Below, in pieces: positions 24,983 to 33,890 of a DNA stretch of 64,000 nucleotides. Numbering within the stretch: position 1 is the stretch's first letter; the number at the start of each line of letters is the position of its first letter. This DNA comes from Candidatus Baltobacteraceae bacterium (GTDB lineage Bacteria; Vulcanimicrobiota; Vulcanimicrobiia; Vulcanimicrobiales; Vulcanimicrobiaceae), in contig DASXEW010000003.1 of the NCBI GenBank assembly GCA_036489885.1, forward strand, positions 1,860,001-1,924,000, given 5' to 3'. The position numbers and the translations under genes were made by a program. Below the pieces are notes generated by a model. It made no database searches, had not been told where the DNA came from, and worked only from the letters and a program-made list of their open reading frames with translations.

Positions 24983-25657
24983 ATGAGCGGCTACACCTTC
25001 GATCCCGCGATCATCTGGCAGAATCTGCCCAATCTTTTGGGTGGACTGCTGTTGACGTTGGAGGTGAGCCTGATCGGCATCATCGGCGCGCTCGTCATCG
25101 GGATCGCGGGCGGCGCCGTACGAACCTTTGAGCTGCCCGTAGTCAGCGGCATCGTTCGGGTGTACGTCGAGTTCATCCGCAACACGCCGTTTCTCGTGCA
25201 GCTCTTTTTCCTGTATTTCGCCTTACCCGAGCTAGGGCTGCGTCTAAGCGGTTTCACGGTCGCGTGGGTGACGCTGATGATTCACGGCGGATCGTACAAC
25301 GTCGAGAACTTTCGCGCCGGCTTCACGTCGACTGCTGCGGGTTTCCGCGAAGGTGCGCGTGCACTCGGACTTTCTCCATGGCAAGCCTTTCGTTATGTGA
25401 CCTTCCCGATCGGAATTCGCACCGCAATGCCGTCGGTCACGAACACCTGCATCTCGGTGCTCAAAGGCTCGTCGCTGATGGTTGCGATCGGCTTTCCGGA
25501 GCTTACCGACAGAGCGGTCTCCATCGTCGGTCAAACATTTCGCGTCTACGAGATGTTCTTCACAATCGCCATCATCTATCTGGTCGTCGTTTGGGCGCTT
25601 TCGATCGTCATGCACTGGGCCGAGCGTCGCATGGCGATCCCGGGATTCAGCATTTGA
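24983..25657 (+). CDS. polar amino acid-type ABC transporter permease 1
   Basis: 224 residues, HisM/GlnP type, with about five helices. The N-terminus LPNLLGGLLLTLEVSLIGII is the typical first helix, VEFIRNTPFLVQLFFLYFAL is a family hallmark, and the EAA loop reads REGARALGLSPWQAFRYVTF. It forms a heterodimer with the permease at 25654, whose TTG start overlaps this stop codon. Confidence 0.92.
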   Translation: MSGYTFDPAIIWQNLPNLLGGLLLTLEVSLIGIIGALVIGIAGGAVRTFELPVVSGIVRVYVEFIRNTPFLVQLFFLYFALPELGLRLSGFTVAWVTLMIHGGSYNVENFRAGFTSTAAGFREGARALGLSPWQAFRYVTFPIGIRTAMPSVTNTCISVLKGSSLMVAIGFPELTDRAVSIVGQTFRVYEMFFTIAIIYLVVVWALSIVMHWAERRMAIPGFSI

Positions 25658-26316
25658 GCACCGACTGGGTAGGCCCCGTCGCCACGTACATGCTCGGCGG
25701 ATTGCGCACGACGATTGCGCTGTGCCTGATTACCGTGGTTGCGAGCACGCTCGTCGGCATCGTCCTCGGGACGCTCAGCGTGATTCGTTCGCTTCCGCTC
25801 GAGCTTGCATTGCGAGCGTATATCGAGTTTTGGCGCGGACTGCCCACCGTCGTCTCGCTGTTTTTTATTTTCTTTGCGCTGCCGACCATACACGTCTACG
25901 TGAACGCATTCATCGCCGCCGCGGTCGGGCTTACGCTCTGGGCCAGCGCGAACATCGCCGAGATCGTCCGCGGTGCGATTAAATCGATTCCCCGCGATCA
26001 ATTCACGGCCGGCGCTGCGCTCGGTCTCGGCTGGCTGAGCGTGATGCGCCTGATTATCTTGCCGCAGGCTCTGCGACGCATGATTCCACCGCTCGTCGGC
26101 ATGCTCGCCAATCTGATCCAGACCACGACGCTGGCTGCCGTTATCGGTGTGCTCGACGTCCTTGAAGCCGGCAAACAATCCGTCGAACGCTTGACTCTGC
26201 AGACCGGCAATCCGCACGCGATCGAAGTTTATGCCGCGATCCTCGTCGTCTTTTTCGCAATCTGTTTCCCGATCTCACAATATGCAAATTCCCTCGAGAA
26301 ACGTCTCGTCGTCTAA
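25654..26316 (+). CDS. polar amino acid-type ABC transporter permease 2
   Basis: 220 residues when started at TTG 25654, whose TTGA overlaps the previous stop; the upstream open frame is antisense-like and not coding. An ATG at 25690 is an alternative. Helices and motifs match permease 1: MLGGLRTTIALCLITVVAS, YIEFWRGLPTVVSLFFIFFA and the EAA loop AAALGLGWLSVMRLIILPQ. It completes the GlnQ-type importer. The aminotransferase gene starts 14 nt downstream, so both are probably on one message. Confidence 0.9.
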   Translation: MSTDWVGPVATYMLGGLRTTIALCLITVVASTLVGIVLGTLSVIRSLPLELALRAYIEFWRGLPTVVSLFFIFFALPTIHVYVNAFIAAAVGLTLWASANIAEIVRGAIKSIPRDQFTAGAALGLGWLSVMRLIILPQALRRMIPPLVGMLANLIQTTTLAAVIGVLDVLEAGKQSVERLTLQTGNPHAIEVYAAILVVFFAICFPISQYANSLEKRLVV

Positions 26317-26330
26317 ATAAGGAAAGATAC

Positions 26331-27653
26331 ATGCTTACCGATAGCCCCGCGAAGTCTCTCCCCGAAGCCGAGCTGCGCGAGCTCGCGCAAAAATACTCTC
26401 TGGCCCACCGTCCGGACCGATCGCCCAAAGAAGCGCCGATCTTGAACAAGGCCAAAGGTTCGGTCGTCACGGACATCAACGGCAAAGAGTATCTCGATTT
26501 TAATTCTGGCGAGATGTGCGCGGCGCTCGGACACAATCATCCGCGCATCGCGGCTGCGGTCGCGGAAGCCGCAGAGACGATCAGTAACTCGAGCAATACG
26601 TTCTACAGCGTCTACGAGATCATGCTGGCCGCAAAGATCGGTCAGATGTCGCCCGAGCCGCTCAAGAAGAGCGTCTTTCACGGCTCCGGCTGCGAATCGA
26701 TCGAAGCCGCGATGACGATGTCGAAAAAGGCCACCGACGGTTACGAGATCATGAGCCCGCACGCGAGCTATCACGGTCTCTCGGAGGTTCCGCGTTCGGT
26801 GACGCATGCCGGCTGGCGTAACAAGATCGGTCCGTTCGCGCCGGGCTCGTATGCGATGTTCGCACCGTACTGCTACCGGTGCCCAATCAATAAGACGTTC
26901 CCGGATTGCAAGCTTGCGTGCGTGGACGCCAGCTTCGAGCTGTTCGATGCCGAGTCGACCGGACATCAGGCCGCGGTGATCACCGAGCCGCTGTTCAGCG
27001 CGGGAGGCGTCATCTCGCCGCCGGCCGGTTGGATGAAACGCGTCGAAGAGAAGTGCGACGAACGCGGGATGCTACTCGTCCTGGACGAGGCGCAGACGGG
27101 TTTGGGGAAGCTCGGCTCGACGTATGCGTTCCAGCAAGAAGAGGGCAACGTCACGCCCGACATCGTCGCGATCTCGAAACACTTCGGCGGCGGCATCACG
27201 ATCAGCGCGGTGATTACCTCTGAAGACATCGAGCAGCGTTTAAGGAAGAACGGCTACCAGATCAATCACTCCCACGATGCCGACCCGCTCGCGTGCCGAG
27301 CCGGTATCGAGAGTCTGCAGATCATAGAAGACGAGAAGCTGGGAGAGCGCGCCAAGGAGATCGAGCGCTACTTCCAGGCCCATCTGCGCAAGCTCCAAGA
27401 CGAATTCGAAACGATCGGCGACGTCCGCGGGAAGGGCTTGATCCACGGGATCGAGTTCGTGAAGGACCGCGGGACGAAAGAACCGTGGTTTGTGGTGGGC
27501 GACAAACTTCGCCGGGCGTGCCTGACGAACGGCCTGTATTTTACGCTGAGGCGGAACGGCTCAGTCTTACGTTTCGTTCCACCATTCTCAACGACTAATG
27601 CCCAGCTCGACCAAGCTGCCGAAATCTTGCGGGACGCAATCAAGGCGCTCTAG
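26331..27653 (+). CDS. class III aminotransferase, dialkylglycine-decarboxylase-like
   Basis: 440 residues, fold-type I PLP enzyme. Asp252 in LVLDEAQTGLGKLG binds the pyridine nitrogen and Lys283 in AISKHFGGGI forms the Schiff base. Overall pattern (YLDFNSGEMCAALGHNHP, IGDVRGKGLIHGIEFVKD) is closest to dialkylglycine decarboxylase and related transaminases. Four cysteines (181, 184, 193, 197) form a CYRC...C...C set seen in some relatives. Behind a GlnQ-type importer and downstream of xsc, a role as an amine:pyruvate transaminase that supplies an aldehyde (as Tpa does for taurine) is possible, but it is not a clear Tpa. A ribosome site AAGGAA precedes the ATG. Confidence 0.85.
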   Translation: MLTDSPAKSLPEAELRELAQKYSLAHRPDRSPKEAPILNKAKGSVVTDINGKEYLDFNSGEMCAALGHNHPRIAAAVAEAAETISNSSNTFYSVYEIMLAAKIGQMSPEPLKKSVFHGSGCESIEAAMTMSKKATDGYEIMSPHASYHGLSEVPRSVTHAGWRNKIGPFAPGSYAMFAPYCYRCPINKTFPDCKLACVDASFELFDAESTGHQAAVITEPLFSAGGVISPPAGWMKRVEEKCDERGMLLVLDEAQTGLGKLGSTYAFQQEEGNVTPDIVAISKHFGGGITISAVITSEDIEQRLRKNGYQINHSHDADPLACRAGIESLQIIEDEKLGERAKEIERYFQAHLRKLQDEFETIGDVRGKGLIHGIEFVKDRGTKEPWFVVGDKLRRACLTNGLYFTLRRNGSVLRFVPPFSTTNAQLDQAAEILRDAIKAL

Positions 27654-27716
27654 AAACCCCGGCGCCGAAGCAGGCTTTGCGGGCGCGAAGTTTTCGGCCG
27701 ACCCATGTGCCGGCCT

Positions 27717-27730
27717 AGGAGGTGTTTGTG
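27717..27730 (+). promoter_or_regulatory. ribosome binding site that fixes the start at GTG 27728
   Basis: AGGAGG (27717-27722) lies 5 nt before GTG 27728. The in-frame GTG at 27722 is inside the Shine-Dalgarno sequence itself and is a poor candidate. Confidence 0.75.
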
Positions 27731-28987
27731 GAGGGACCCAAGTCCAAGTCACGTCGGGAATTCGTCAAGGCGGCTGCCATCACTGGCGGAGTCGTTCTAG
27801 GCGCTCCCCTCTTTATTCCCAAACGTTCGGAAGCGGCGGAGACGCTGACCATCGGCGTCAACGAAGAGCTGACGGGCGTGTACGCGTACCCCGCGAAGAA
27901 CGAAGTTCGCGGGATGCAGATGGCCGTCGACGATTGGAACAAAAAAGGCGGCGTTATCGGCCGACAGCTCAAACTGTTAGTCGAAGACAATGCGAATAAT
28001 CCCGGAACTGCAGTCGAAAAGGCGCGTAAGCTTTTTGAGGTCGACAAAGTTCCGGTGCTGATCGGAACGTTAAACAGCGCGAATTCGCAGGCCGTCAGCA
28101 ACGTGGCCTTCCAGGCCGGTAGGCCGTTCCTCGTCTCCGGCGGTCATACTGACAGTGTGACGGGAGCACAATGCCACTGGACGACGTTCCGCACGTGCCA
28201 CAGCACCTGGGCTGAAACGCACGCCACCGGTCTTTCGATCTCGAAGAAGTTCGGCAAGAAGTGGTACTACATCACGCCGGACTACGCGTTCGGGCACTCT
28301 CTGCTCGACGGCTACAAGGACATGGAAGCAAAGCTCGGCGTCCAGGTCGTAGGCAGTGATCTCACGCCCCTTGGTACGACCGATTTCAGTGCGTACTTAA
28401 CGAAGGTTCTTGCTGCGAAGCCGGACTGTCTGATCATCATGGTGCAAGGCGACGATCAGATCAATTGTCTCAAACAGGCGAATTCGTTCGGAATTCTCAA
28501 GCGTATCCCGGTTGCCGGACCTCAGGGCGAGCTCGAGCCGCTGTGGGGCGTGCCGAAGGAAGCGCAAGTCGGCTATTGGGGCGTCGAGTGGTACTACAAG
28601 AACGTCGGAAATAATAAGGAAGCACAATCGTTCGTGTCGCGCTACATGGCGCAGTTTCAAGAACCACCAACTGCGCGTAGCGCATTCGGGTACATCACCG
28701 TGGAGCGCATGGCGACCGCGATTCAGGAAGCCAAGGGTACGGATCCGGTAAAAGTGTGCAAACAGCTTTCCGGAATGACGTTCCATCCGCTCCAACAGGG
28801 AACGGGAACGTATCGAGCCGTCGATCATCAGCTCACGTGGCCGATGCTGTTCTGCGAGACTATCGCCGGCGGTCAATCCGATAATCCGAAAGACATCTTC
28901 AAGATGGTCGACGTTCAGCCGGGAGAGGCGATCGAACATCCGGTCTCAGAGCAGGAAAAGATCTGCAAGCTCACCTGGCCGGCATAA
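27728..28987 (+). CDS. branched-chain amino acid-type ABC transporter substrate-binding protein (LivK family)
   Basis: 419 residues from GTG 27728. The N-terminus SRREFVKAAAITGGVVLGAP is a twin-arginine-type signal. The mature protein starts LTIGVNEELTGVYAYPAKNE and has the type I periplasmic-binding fold of the Peripla_BP_6 family, with VLIGTLNSANSQAVSNVAFQ and YYITPDYAFGHSLLDGYK. Such proteins bind branched amino acids, amides, urea or aromatic acids. It is the first gene of a five-gene Liv-type importer; a strong palindrome separates it from the permease genes, probably allowing higher expression. Confidence 0.92.
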   Translation: MEGPKSKSRREFVKAAAITGGVVLGAPLFIPKRSEAAETLTIGVNEELTGVYAYPAKNEVRGMQMAVDDWNKKGGVIGRQLKLLVEDNANNPGTAVEKARKLFEVDKVPVLIGTLNSANSQAVSNVAFQAGRPFLVSGGHTDSVTGAQCHWTTFRTCHSTWAETHATGLSISKKFGKKWYYITPDYAFGHSLLDGYKDMEAKLGVQVVGSDLTPLGTTDFSAYLTKVLAAKPDCLIIMVQGDDQINCLKQANSFGILKRIPVAGPQGELEPLWGVPKEAQVGYWGVEWYYKNVGNNKEAQSFVSRYMAQFQEPPTARSAFGYITVERMATAIQEAKGTDPVKVCKQLSGMTFHPLQQGTGTYRAVDHQLTWPMLFCETIAGGQSDNPKDIFKMVDVQPGEAIEHPVSEQEKICKLTWPA

Positions 28988-29011
28988 GACTCAGGTAAAT
29001 CCACCCCTTAC

Positions 29012-29052
29012 CGTCATCCCGAGCACCCCACCAAGAGGCGCTCGGGATGACG
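29012..29052. repeat. REP-like palindrome between binding-protein and permease genes
   Basis: CGTCATCCCGAGC (29012-29024) and its exact reverse complement (29040-29052) flank a 15-nt loop: a perfect 13-bp hairpin. No T-run follows. The half-element GTCATCCCGAGC recurs at 32467-32478, so it is a dispersed repeat. Position between a binding-protein gene and its permeases parallels the REP elements that stabilise upstream mRNA in malEFG-type operons. Confidence 0.75.
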
Positions 29053-29073
29053 CATTCATATTAAAGGGACGTA

Positions 29074-29943
29074 ATGGAACGACTCATCCCCGAAATCGTT
29101 AACGGTATCGTCCTCGGCGCCTTTTACGCGATCATCGCCATCGGCTTATCGCTGATCATGAACCTTACCGGTACGGTCAATCTTGCGCATGGCTCGTTCC
29201 TGACACTCGCCGGTTATTTGGCATTCGTGCTCCTCCAGCGGGGAACGAACTTTTGGCTGGCGCTCGGAATTTCGGCGCTCTTAACCGTCGTCGTGGGCTT
29301 AATCGTTGAACGAACGTTGATCGCCCCGCTTTACAAGCGCATTCCGCTCTACAGTCTGCTGCTCACGTTCGGGCTCGCGTTGATCGCCGAAGAAGTCTTC
29401 CGGCTGATTTGGGGACCGCAGTCAGTTCCGTTTTCGACACCGGCGTCGCTTCAAGGTGCGACGATCATCGGCGACACTGTTCTGCCGACGTATCGTTTGG
29501 CTATTATGGCCGTCCTTGCGGTCGTTATGCTGCTGTTGCTGTTTTTCATGTATCGCACCCGGCAAGGTTTGCGGCTACGCGGCGCCGTGCTCAACCGGGA
29601 GATGATGGCGGCGCTCGGCATCAATACGCAAACGCTCTACATGATGAATTTCGGTTTAGGAATCTTCTTGGCGGCGGTCGCCGGAGTGCTCGCCTCCGGT
29701 TTGATCGGTCTCTCGCCCACGATGGGGAACGGTTTGCTGATGCCGGCGTTCATCACCGTCGTGATCGGCGGGATGGGCAGCCTTGCGGGGTGCTTAGTCG
29801 GAGGACTGCTGCTCGGCGTCGGCCAGAGTGTCACGACGCTCTATGCACCGGCTGCTTCCGAGATCGTCACGTACGTTCTCATGGCGGTGGTCCTGTTGAT
29901 TCGACCGCGAGGGCTCTTCGGTGAGGAGGGTCTGTTCGGATGA
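29074..29943 (+). CDS. branched-chain-type ABC permease (LivH family)
   Basis: 289 residues, about eight helices. The N-terminus IPEIVNGIVLGAFYAIIAIG, LSLIMNLTGTVNLAHGSFL and the ending FGEEGLFG are diagnostic for LivH. It is the first inner-membrane channel subunit of the importer; it overlaps the LivM-type gene by 4 nt. AAAGGGACGTA before the ATG is an adequate ribosome site. The 86-nt gap upstream holds the REP-like palindrome. Confidence 0.93.
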   Translation: MERLIPEIVNGIVLGAFYAIIAIGLSLIMNLTGTVNLAHGSFLTLAGYLAFVLLQRGTNFWLALGISALLTVVVGLIVERTLIAPLYKRIPLYSLLLTFGLALIAEEVFRLIWGPQSVPFSTPASLQGATIIGDTVLPTYRLAIMAVLAVVMLLLLFFMYRTRQGLRLRGAVLNREMMAALGINTQTLYMMNFGLGIFLAAVAGVLASGLIGLSPTMGNGLLMPAFITVVIGGMGSLAGCLVGGLLLGVGQSVTTLYAPAASEIVTYVLMAVVLLIRPRGLFGEEGLFG

Positions 29944-30950
29944 AGCGGACGCTCGATACTGTCGGCATGTCGATCCTTGCGATCGTGCTCTTGGGAATGC
30001 CGTTGTGGATGAATGTCATCAAGCTCAACGTTTCGCTTGGGACGTCGTTGCTGCTGTTCGGACTTGCAGCAGCGAGCGTCAACATTCTGGTCGGCTACAC
30101 GGGGTTCATGGCGTTCGGCAATGCTGCGTTCTTTGGTGTCGGTGCTTACGGCTCGGCGCTCTTCAGTCACTACATCCTGCCCGACAATATGATACTCGCG
30201 ACGATCGTCGGAGCCTTAACAGGAACGCTTTCCGCGTTCGTTCTGGCGCCGTTTCTGATCCGCCGGCGCGGCATCTATTTTGCGTTGCTGACCGTCGCCT
30301 TCGGGCAAGTATATTATTTTATCGCGTATCGCTGGAGCAATGTGACGGGCGGCGAAGACGGGTTCTCGATTTCGCGCCCGCATCTGTTTGGACCGCAAAC
30401 GAATCCGATGAACGGTCCGGAATACTATTATTACGTGCTGGTCGTCTTTGTTGCGGTAATGGTATTCCTGTGGTTCCTGGTTCGTTCTCCGTTCGGGTTA
30501 TCGCTTCGCGCGATCAGTCAGAATGAAGTCCGCGTGCGGTACCTCGCGATCAACAGCGATCGTCTGATCTTCAAGGCCCTGGTCATCTCGGGGATGGTGG
30601 CCGGCATCGCAGGCTCGTTGTATTCGATGTCGATCAACTTTGCGTACCCACTGCTGATGGACTGGCATCAATCCGGTGACTTCGTCATGATGACGATTCT
30701 CGGCGGTGCCGGTACGCTTTGGGGCCCGTTCATTGGCGCCATCATCTACACGCTCGCTGCAAACGTCTTGAGCAGCAAGACGGAGACGTGGCAGATCATG
30801 ATCGGCGCGCTATTCGTCATATGCGTATTGTTCTTCCCGAAAGGTATTCTCGGGTTTCTCTCGCGTCCGACCACGACGAGCGAAGATGTCGATACGGCGC
30901 CGAGTCGTCCTCGAACCGAACAAGCGCTCGCGCAGAGTGAGCAAGGATGA
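29940..30950 (+). CDS. branched-chain-type ABC permease (LivM family)
   Basis: 336 residues, 8-10 helices. Typical motifs are LNVSLGTSLLLFGLAAASVN, GYTGFMAFGNAAFFGVGAYG and RAISQNEVRVRYLAINSDR. The C-terminal 35 residues after the last helix are hydrophilic and charged. It pairs with the LivH-type subunit. ATGA overlaps at both ends couple it to its neighbours. Confidence 0.93.
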   Translation: MKRTLDTVGMSILAIVLLGMPLWMNVIKLNVSLGTSLLLFGLAAASVNILVGYTGFMAFGNAAFFGVGAYGSALFSHYILPDNMILATIVGALTGTLSAFVLAPFLIRRRGIYFALLTVAFGQVYYFIAYRWSNVTGGEDGFSISRPHLFGPQTNPMNGPEYYYYVLVVFVAVMVFLWFLVRSPFGLSLRAISQNEVRVRYLAINSDRLIFKALVISGMVAGIAGSLYSMSINFAYPLLMDWHQSGDFVMMTILGGAGTLWGPFIGAIIYTLAANVLSSKTETWQIMIGALFVICVLFFPKGILGFLSRPTTTSEDVDTAPSRPRTEQALAQSEQG

Positions 30951-31732
30951 CCGCAACTGCCGGCGGCGCGACGATGCTGCACGCGGAGAAAGTCTCGCTC
31001 TCGTTTGGCGGCGTACATGCCGTCGTCGAGGTCGATATCGACGTCCACGAACGCGAGATCTACGCGATCATAGGACCAAACGGAGCCGGAAAGACAAGCT
31101 TTTTCAACGCGCTGACGGGATTTTTTTTCCCCGAAGCGGGCCGCGTCAGCTTTCTCGGTGAGGATATCACGCGCAAGCCGAACTACGAGCGTATTGCACG
31201 TGGGATGAGCCGGACGTTTCAAACGCCGAGCATTTTCCCTGAGCTAACGGTGTACGAGAACGTAGCGCTCGGCGTCCACAGCAGGATGGGTATCGCGGGC
31301 AGCTTGCGCGGACTCGGTGCGCGCAAGAAAGAGACCGACGTACGCGTCGATGAACTGTTGGGCTTTGTCAATCTTCAGCGCTGGAAGGAGACGCAGGTCG
31401 CGTCGCTTTCGCACGGCAGTCAACGTCTGGTCGAGATTGCGGCGTGTCTTTCCGTTGACCCGAAGCTCGTACTCCTCGACGAACCGACGGCAGGTTTGGC
31501 GGAAGCGGATACGGCACGCGTAATGGAAGTCGTGCGCGATCTGCGCGATCGTCTCGGCCTCACCGTCGTCTTTGTCGAGCACAATATGCGCTTTGTTTCG
31601 AGTCTTGCCGACACGGTCATGGTGATGGATCGTGGCCGCGCTCTGCTCCGCGGCGGCCCCCAAGAAGTACTCAACGATTCTCGCGTGCGCGAGGCATATC
31701 TCGGCGCGGAAGAGGAGACCGCCGATGTCTGA
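30947..31732 (+). CDS. branched-chain-type ABC ATPase (LivG family)
   Basis: 261 residues. Walker A GPNGAGKTS, signature LSHGSQRLVEIAACL (a variant of LSYGQQR), Walker B LVLLDEPTAGLAEAD and the LivG-specific insert FQTPSIFPELTVYENVALG are present. One of two ATPases of the importer. It overlaps the LivF-type gene by 8 nt. Confidence 0.93.
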   Translation: MTATAGGATMLHAEKVSLSFGGVHAVVEVDIDVHEREIYAIIGPNGAGKTSFFNALTGFFFPEAGRVSFLGEDITRKPNYERIARGMSRTFQTPSIFPELTVYENVALGVHSRMGIAGSLRGLGARKKETDVRVDELLGFVNLQRWKETQVASLSHGSQRLVEIAACLSVDPKLVLLDEPTAGLAEADTARVMEVVRDLRDRLGLTVVFVEHNMRFVSSLADTVMVMDRGRALLRGGPQEVLNDSRVREAYLGAEEETADV

Positions 31733-32447
31733 TAGCGCGCCATTGCTTGAAGTCAACGACATCCAAACCTACTACGGGAAAAGCCACATTCTTCGTGGTG
31801 TGTCGCTGAAGGTTCAAAAAGGCGAGATCGTCACATTGCTAGGCCTGAACGGCGCCGGAAAGTCGACGACGATTCGCAGTATTCTCGGCCTAACACCGCC
31901 GCGCTCCGGTTCGGTCAAATTCAAAGGAACCGAAGTGAGTGGAATGCCGACATATCAGATCGCGAAGATGGGCATCGGGTACGTCCCTGAAGGACGGCTT
32001 ATGTTCGGTGCGCTCACTACCCTTGAGACGTTGCAGCTCGCCGAACGCGGCGGTAACGGTGAGGGCTGGACGATTGAACGCACCTTCGAACGTTTTCCGA
32101 AGCTCGTCGAGCTGCGTTCACGAAAATCGGGAAAGCTTTCAGGCGGCGAACAAGAGATGCTCGCGATCGGACGCGCGCTGGTCGGAAATCCCGACCTTAT
32201 CCTGATCGACGAACCTTCGCAGGGGCTCGCGCCCATCATCGTCCGTGAAGTCTATCGCATCATCGAGGATCTGCGTAACCACGGCGTCTCGATATTGCTC
32301 GTCGAGCAAAACGCGTTGATGGCGCTCAAGGCCGCACAACGCGCGTACGTGATCGACGATGGACGCATCGTGTATGAAGGTGCTGCTGCCGACCTGGGCG
32401 CGGATCGCGCTCGTGTCCGCGACCTCATGGGCCTCGCGACCGCATAA
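31725..32447 (+). CDS. branched-chain-type ABC ATPase (LivF family)
   Basis: 240 residues from ATG 31725; the open frame upstream overlaps livG-type sequence and lacks similarity. Motifs: LEVNDIQTYYGKSHILRGV, Walker A GLNGAGKST, the LivF hallmark YVPEGRLMFGALTTLE, signature LSGGEQEMLAIGRAL, Walker B LILIDEPSQGLAP. Last gene of a long plus-strand run that began at 15852. It is followed by a GC-rich hairpin before convergent genes. Confidence 0.94.
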   Translation: MSDSAPLLEVNDIQTYYGKSHILRGVSLKVQKGEIVTLLGLNGAGKSTTIRSILGLTPPRSGSVKFKGTEVSGMPTYQIAKMGIGYVPEGRLMFGALTTLETLQLAERGGNGEGWTIERTFERFPKLVELRSRKSGKLSGGEQEMLAIGRALVGNPDLILIDEPSQGLAPIIVREVYRIIEDLRNHGVSILLVEQNALMALKAAQRAYVIDDGRIVYEGAAADLGADRARVRDLMGLATA

Positions 32448-32465
32448 AGCTCGCCTTGCCTATTT

Positions 32466-32510
32466 GTCATCCCGAGCGTAACGCTCCGCGGGAGCGCGTA
32501 GTCGAGGGAC
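32466..32510. repeat. second copy of the GTCATCCCGAGC element with internal hairpin
   Basis: GTCATCCCGAGC (32466-32477) opens a 45-nt unit ending GTCGAGGGAC, whose inner part CGCTCC-GCG-GGAGCG (32482-32496) folds. The ends are near-complementary. It resembles dispersed TCATCCCGAG...GTCGAGGGA intergenic repeats and sits between convergent genes, where it may also end transcription from both sides. Confidence 0.55.
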
Positions 32511-32566
32511 CGCGTAATTGATTCGGTTAGTCCGACCGGGATTTGCTCCTAAACGGAAACGAAAGA

Positions 32567-33880
32567 CTACCAGTAAGCGAGCGCGTTAGCGTAGAGATCG
32601 CGCAACTGCTCGCGGGATGTCTCGCGCGGTGCGTTATTGATCAGGCCCTTTTGCGGAAACGATCCCTCGGTCAGCGATTCGAGATCGCTATTGTCGTAAC
32701 CGACCGCAGAGAGTCCGTTCGGGATTCCAGTCTGCTTCATAAGCGCGATGATCTGCTCGCTGATGACTTGACCCGCATCGTCGGGTCCGGCGCTGCGCAC
32801 ATCGGCACCGAGCTTTTCGGCCGCTTCCAAATGGCGCTCCGGACACGCCGGTGCCGTAAAGCGAAAGACCGACGGCGCGTTGAGAATGACCGACATCCCG
32901 TGCGGGACCATTGCTTCTTTGGGATCGTAGCCCGGAGCGCGGAAACTCTTGACGAGTCCGGACACCGCGTACGACATTCCATGCGGAAGATGGCAGCCTG
33001 CGTTGCCGAACGCGATTCCGGCGAGCATCGCCGCAAACATCATGCGCTCGCGCGCTTCGTCGTCGTTCGGATCGTGCACGGCACGAGCGATGTGCTGGCC
33101 GAGGATCGAGAGCGCGCTGATGCATCCGACGTCGCTGTACGGATTTGCGCCCTGAGAAAGCGGACGCGCTACGCCTTTCGCGACGCGCGCCCGGTGCGTG
33201 AACGGAAGCGCCGTGTACGATTCGAGCGCATGGCTGAGAACATCGAATCCGCTACAGGCTACGACCATCGGCGGCAGCGAGCGCGTGACGTCGGGGTCGA
33301 TGATGCCGAGCGTCGGGCGCAGCTCGCGCGCACGGATTCCGGTCTTCGCTTCCATTTCGAGATAATCGAAGATCGCGATGCCGGTGCACTCGCTTCCGGT
33401 TCCCGAGGTCGTCGGGCACGCAATGTGCGGGCGCAACGGGCCCGGTACCGGTTTCCCGGCGCCGATCGGTGCGTTGACGTAGTCCATGAATTCCGCGGGA
33501 TACGTTGCGTAGAGATCGGCTGCTTTGGTCGTATCGATCGTTGAACCGCCGCCGATCGAGATATAGCCGTCGAATTTTCCTCGGACGGCGAACGCGGCCG
33601 CTTTTTTGAACGAAACGTCGGTCGGCTCCACCGTTATATCGGTGTACGTCTCGGAATCGATCTTGGCTTCGCGCAGCGACGTAAGCGCCTTCTCGACGAA
33701 CTCTTGGCGGCGCAGAAACGGGTCGATGAAGACCGCGACGCGCGTCATGCCGAGTGCTTTGGCGGCTTCGCCGACCTCGGAGAGGACGCCACGTCCGTAT
33801 TTGATCCGTGCTCCGTCGACTTCGAAACCATAGTCGCCCGTCGCGGTCGGTGCATAGTGCTCGTGCTGGCAGCAAATCAT
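32567..33880 (-). CDS. iron-containing alcohol dehydrogenase, hydroxyacid-oxoacid transhydrogenase (HOT/ADHFE1) type
   Basis: 437 residues. Group III metal-dependent alcohol dehydrogenase with NAD site GGGSTIDTTKAAD and PTTSGTGSECTG, and metal ligands in GFDVLSHALESY, GNAGCHLPHGMSYAVSG and VPHGMSVILNAPSVF. The last motif and the overall length are characteristic of HOT, which oxidises 4-hydroxybutyrate-like hydroxyacids while reducing 2-oxoglutarate, with tightly bound cofactor. Last gene of the minus-strand operon headed by the GntR gene at 39977. It may handle a hydroxyacid or semialdehyde from the imported amino compound. Confidence 0.85.
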   Translation of the reverse strand: MICCQHEHYAPTATGDYGFEVDGARIKYGRGVLSEVGEAAKALGMTRVAVFIDPFLRRQEFVEKALTSLREAKIDSETYTDITVEPTDVSFKKAAAFAVRGKFDGYISIGGGSTIDTTKAADLYATYPAEFMDYVNAPIGAGKPVPGPLRPHIACPTTSGTGSECTGIAIFDYLEMEAKTGIRARELRPTLGIIDPDVTRSLPPMVVACSGFDVLSHALESYTALPFTHRARVAKGVARPLSQGANPYSDVGCISALSILGQHIARAVHDPNDDEARERMMFAAMLAGIAFGNAGCHLPHGMSYAVSGLVKSFRAPGYDPKEAMVPHGMSVILNAPSVFRFTAPACPERHLEAAEKLGADVRSAGPDDAGQVISEQIIALMKQTGIPNGLSAVGYDNSDLESLTEGSFPQKGLINNAPRETSREQLRDLYANALAYW

Positions 33881-33890
33881 GTCTGCCGCT

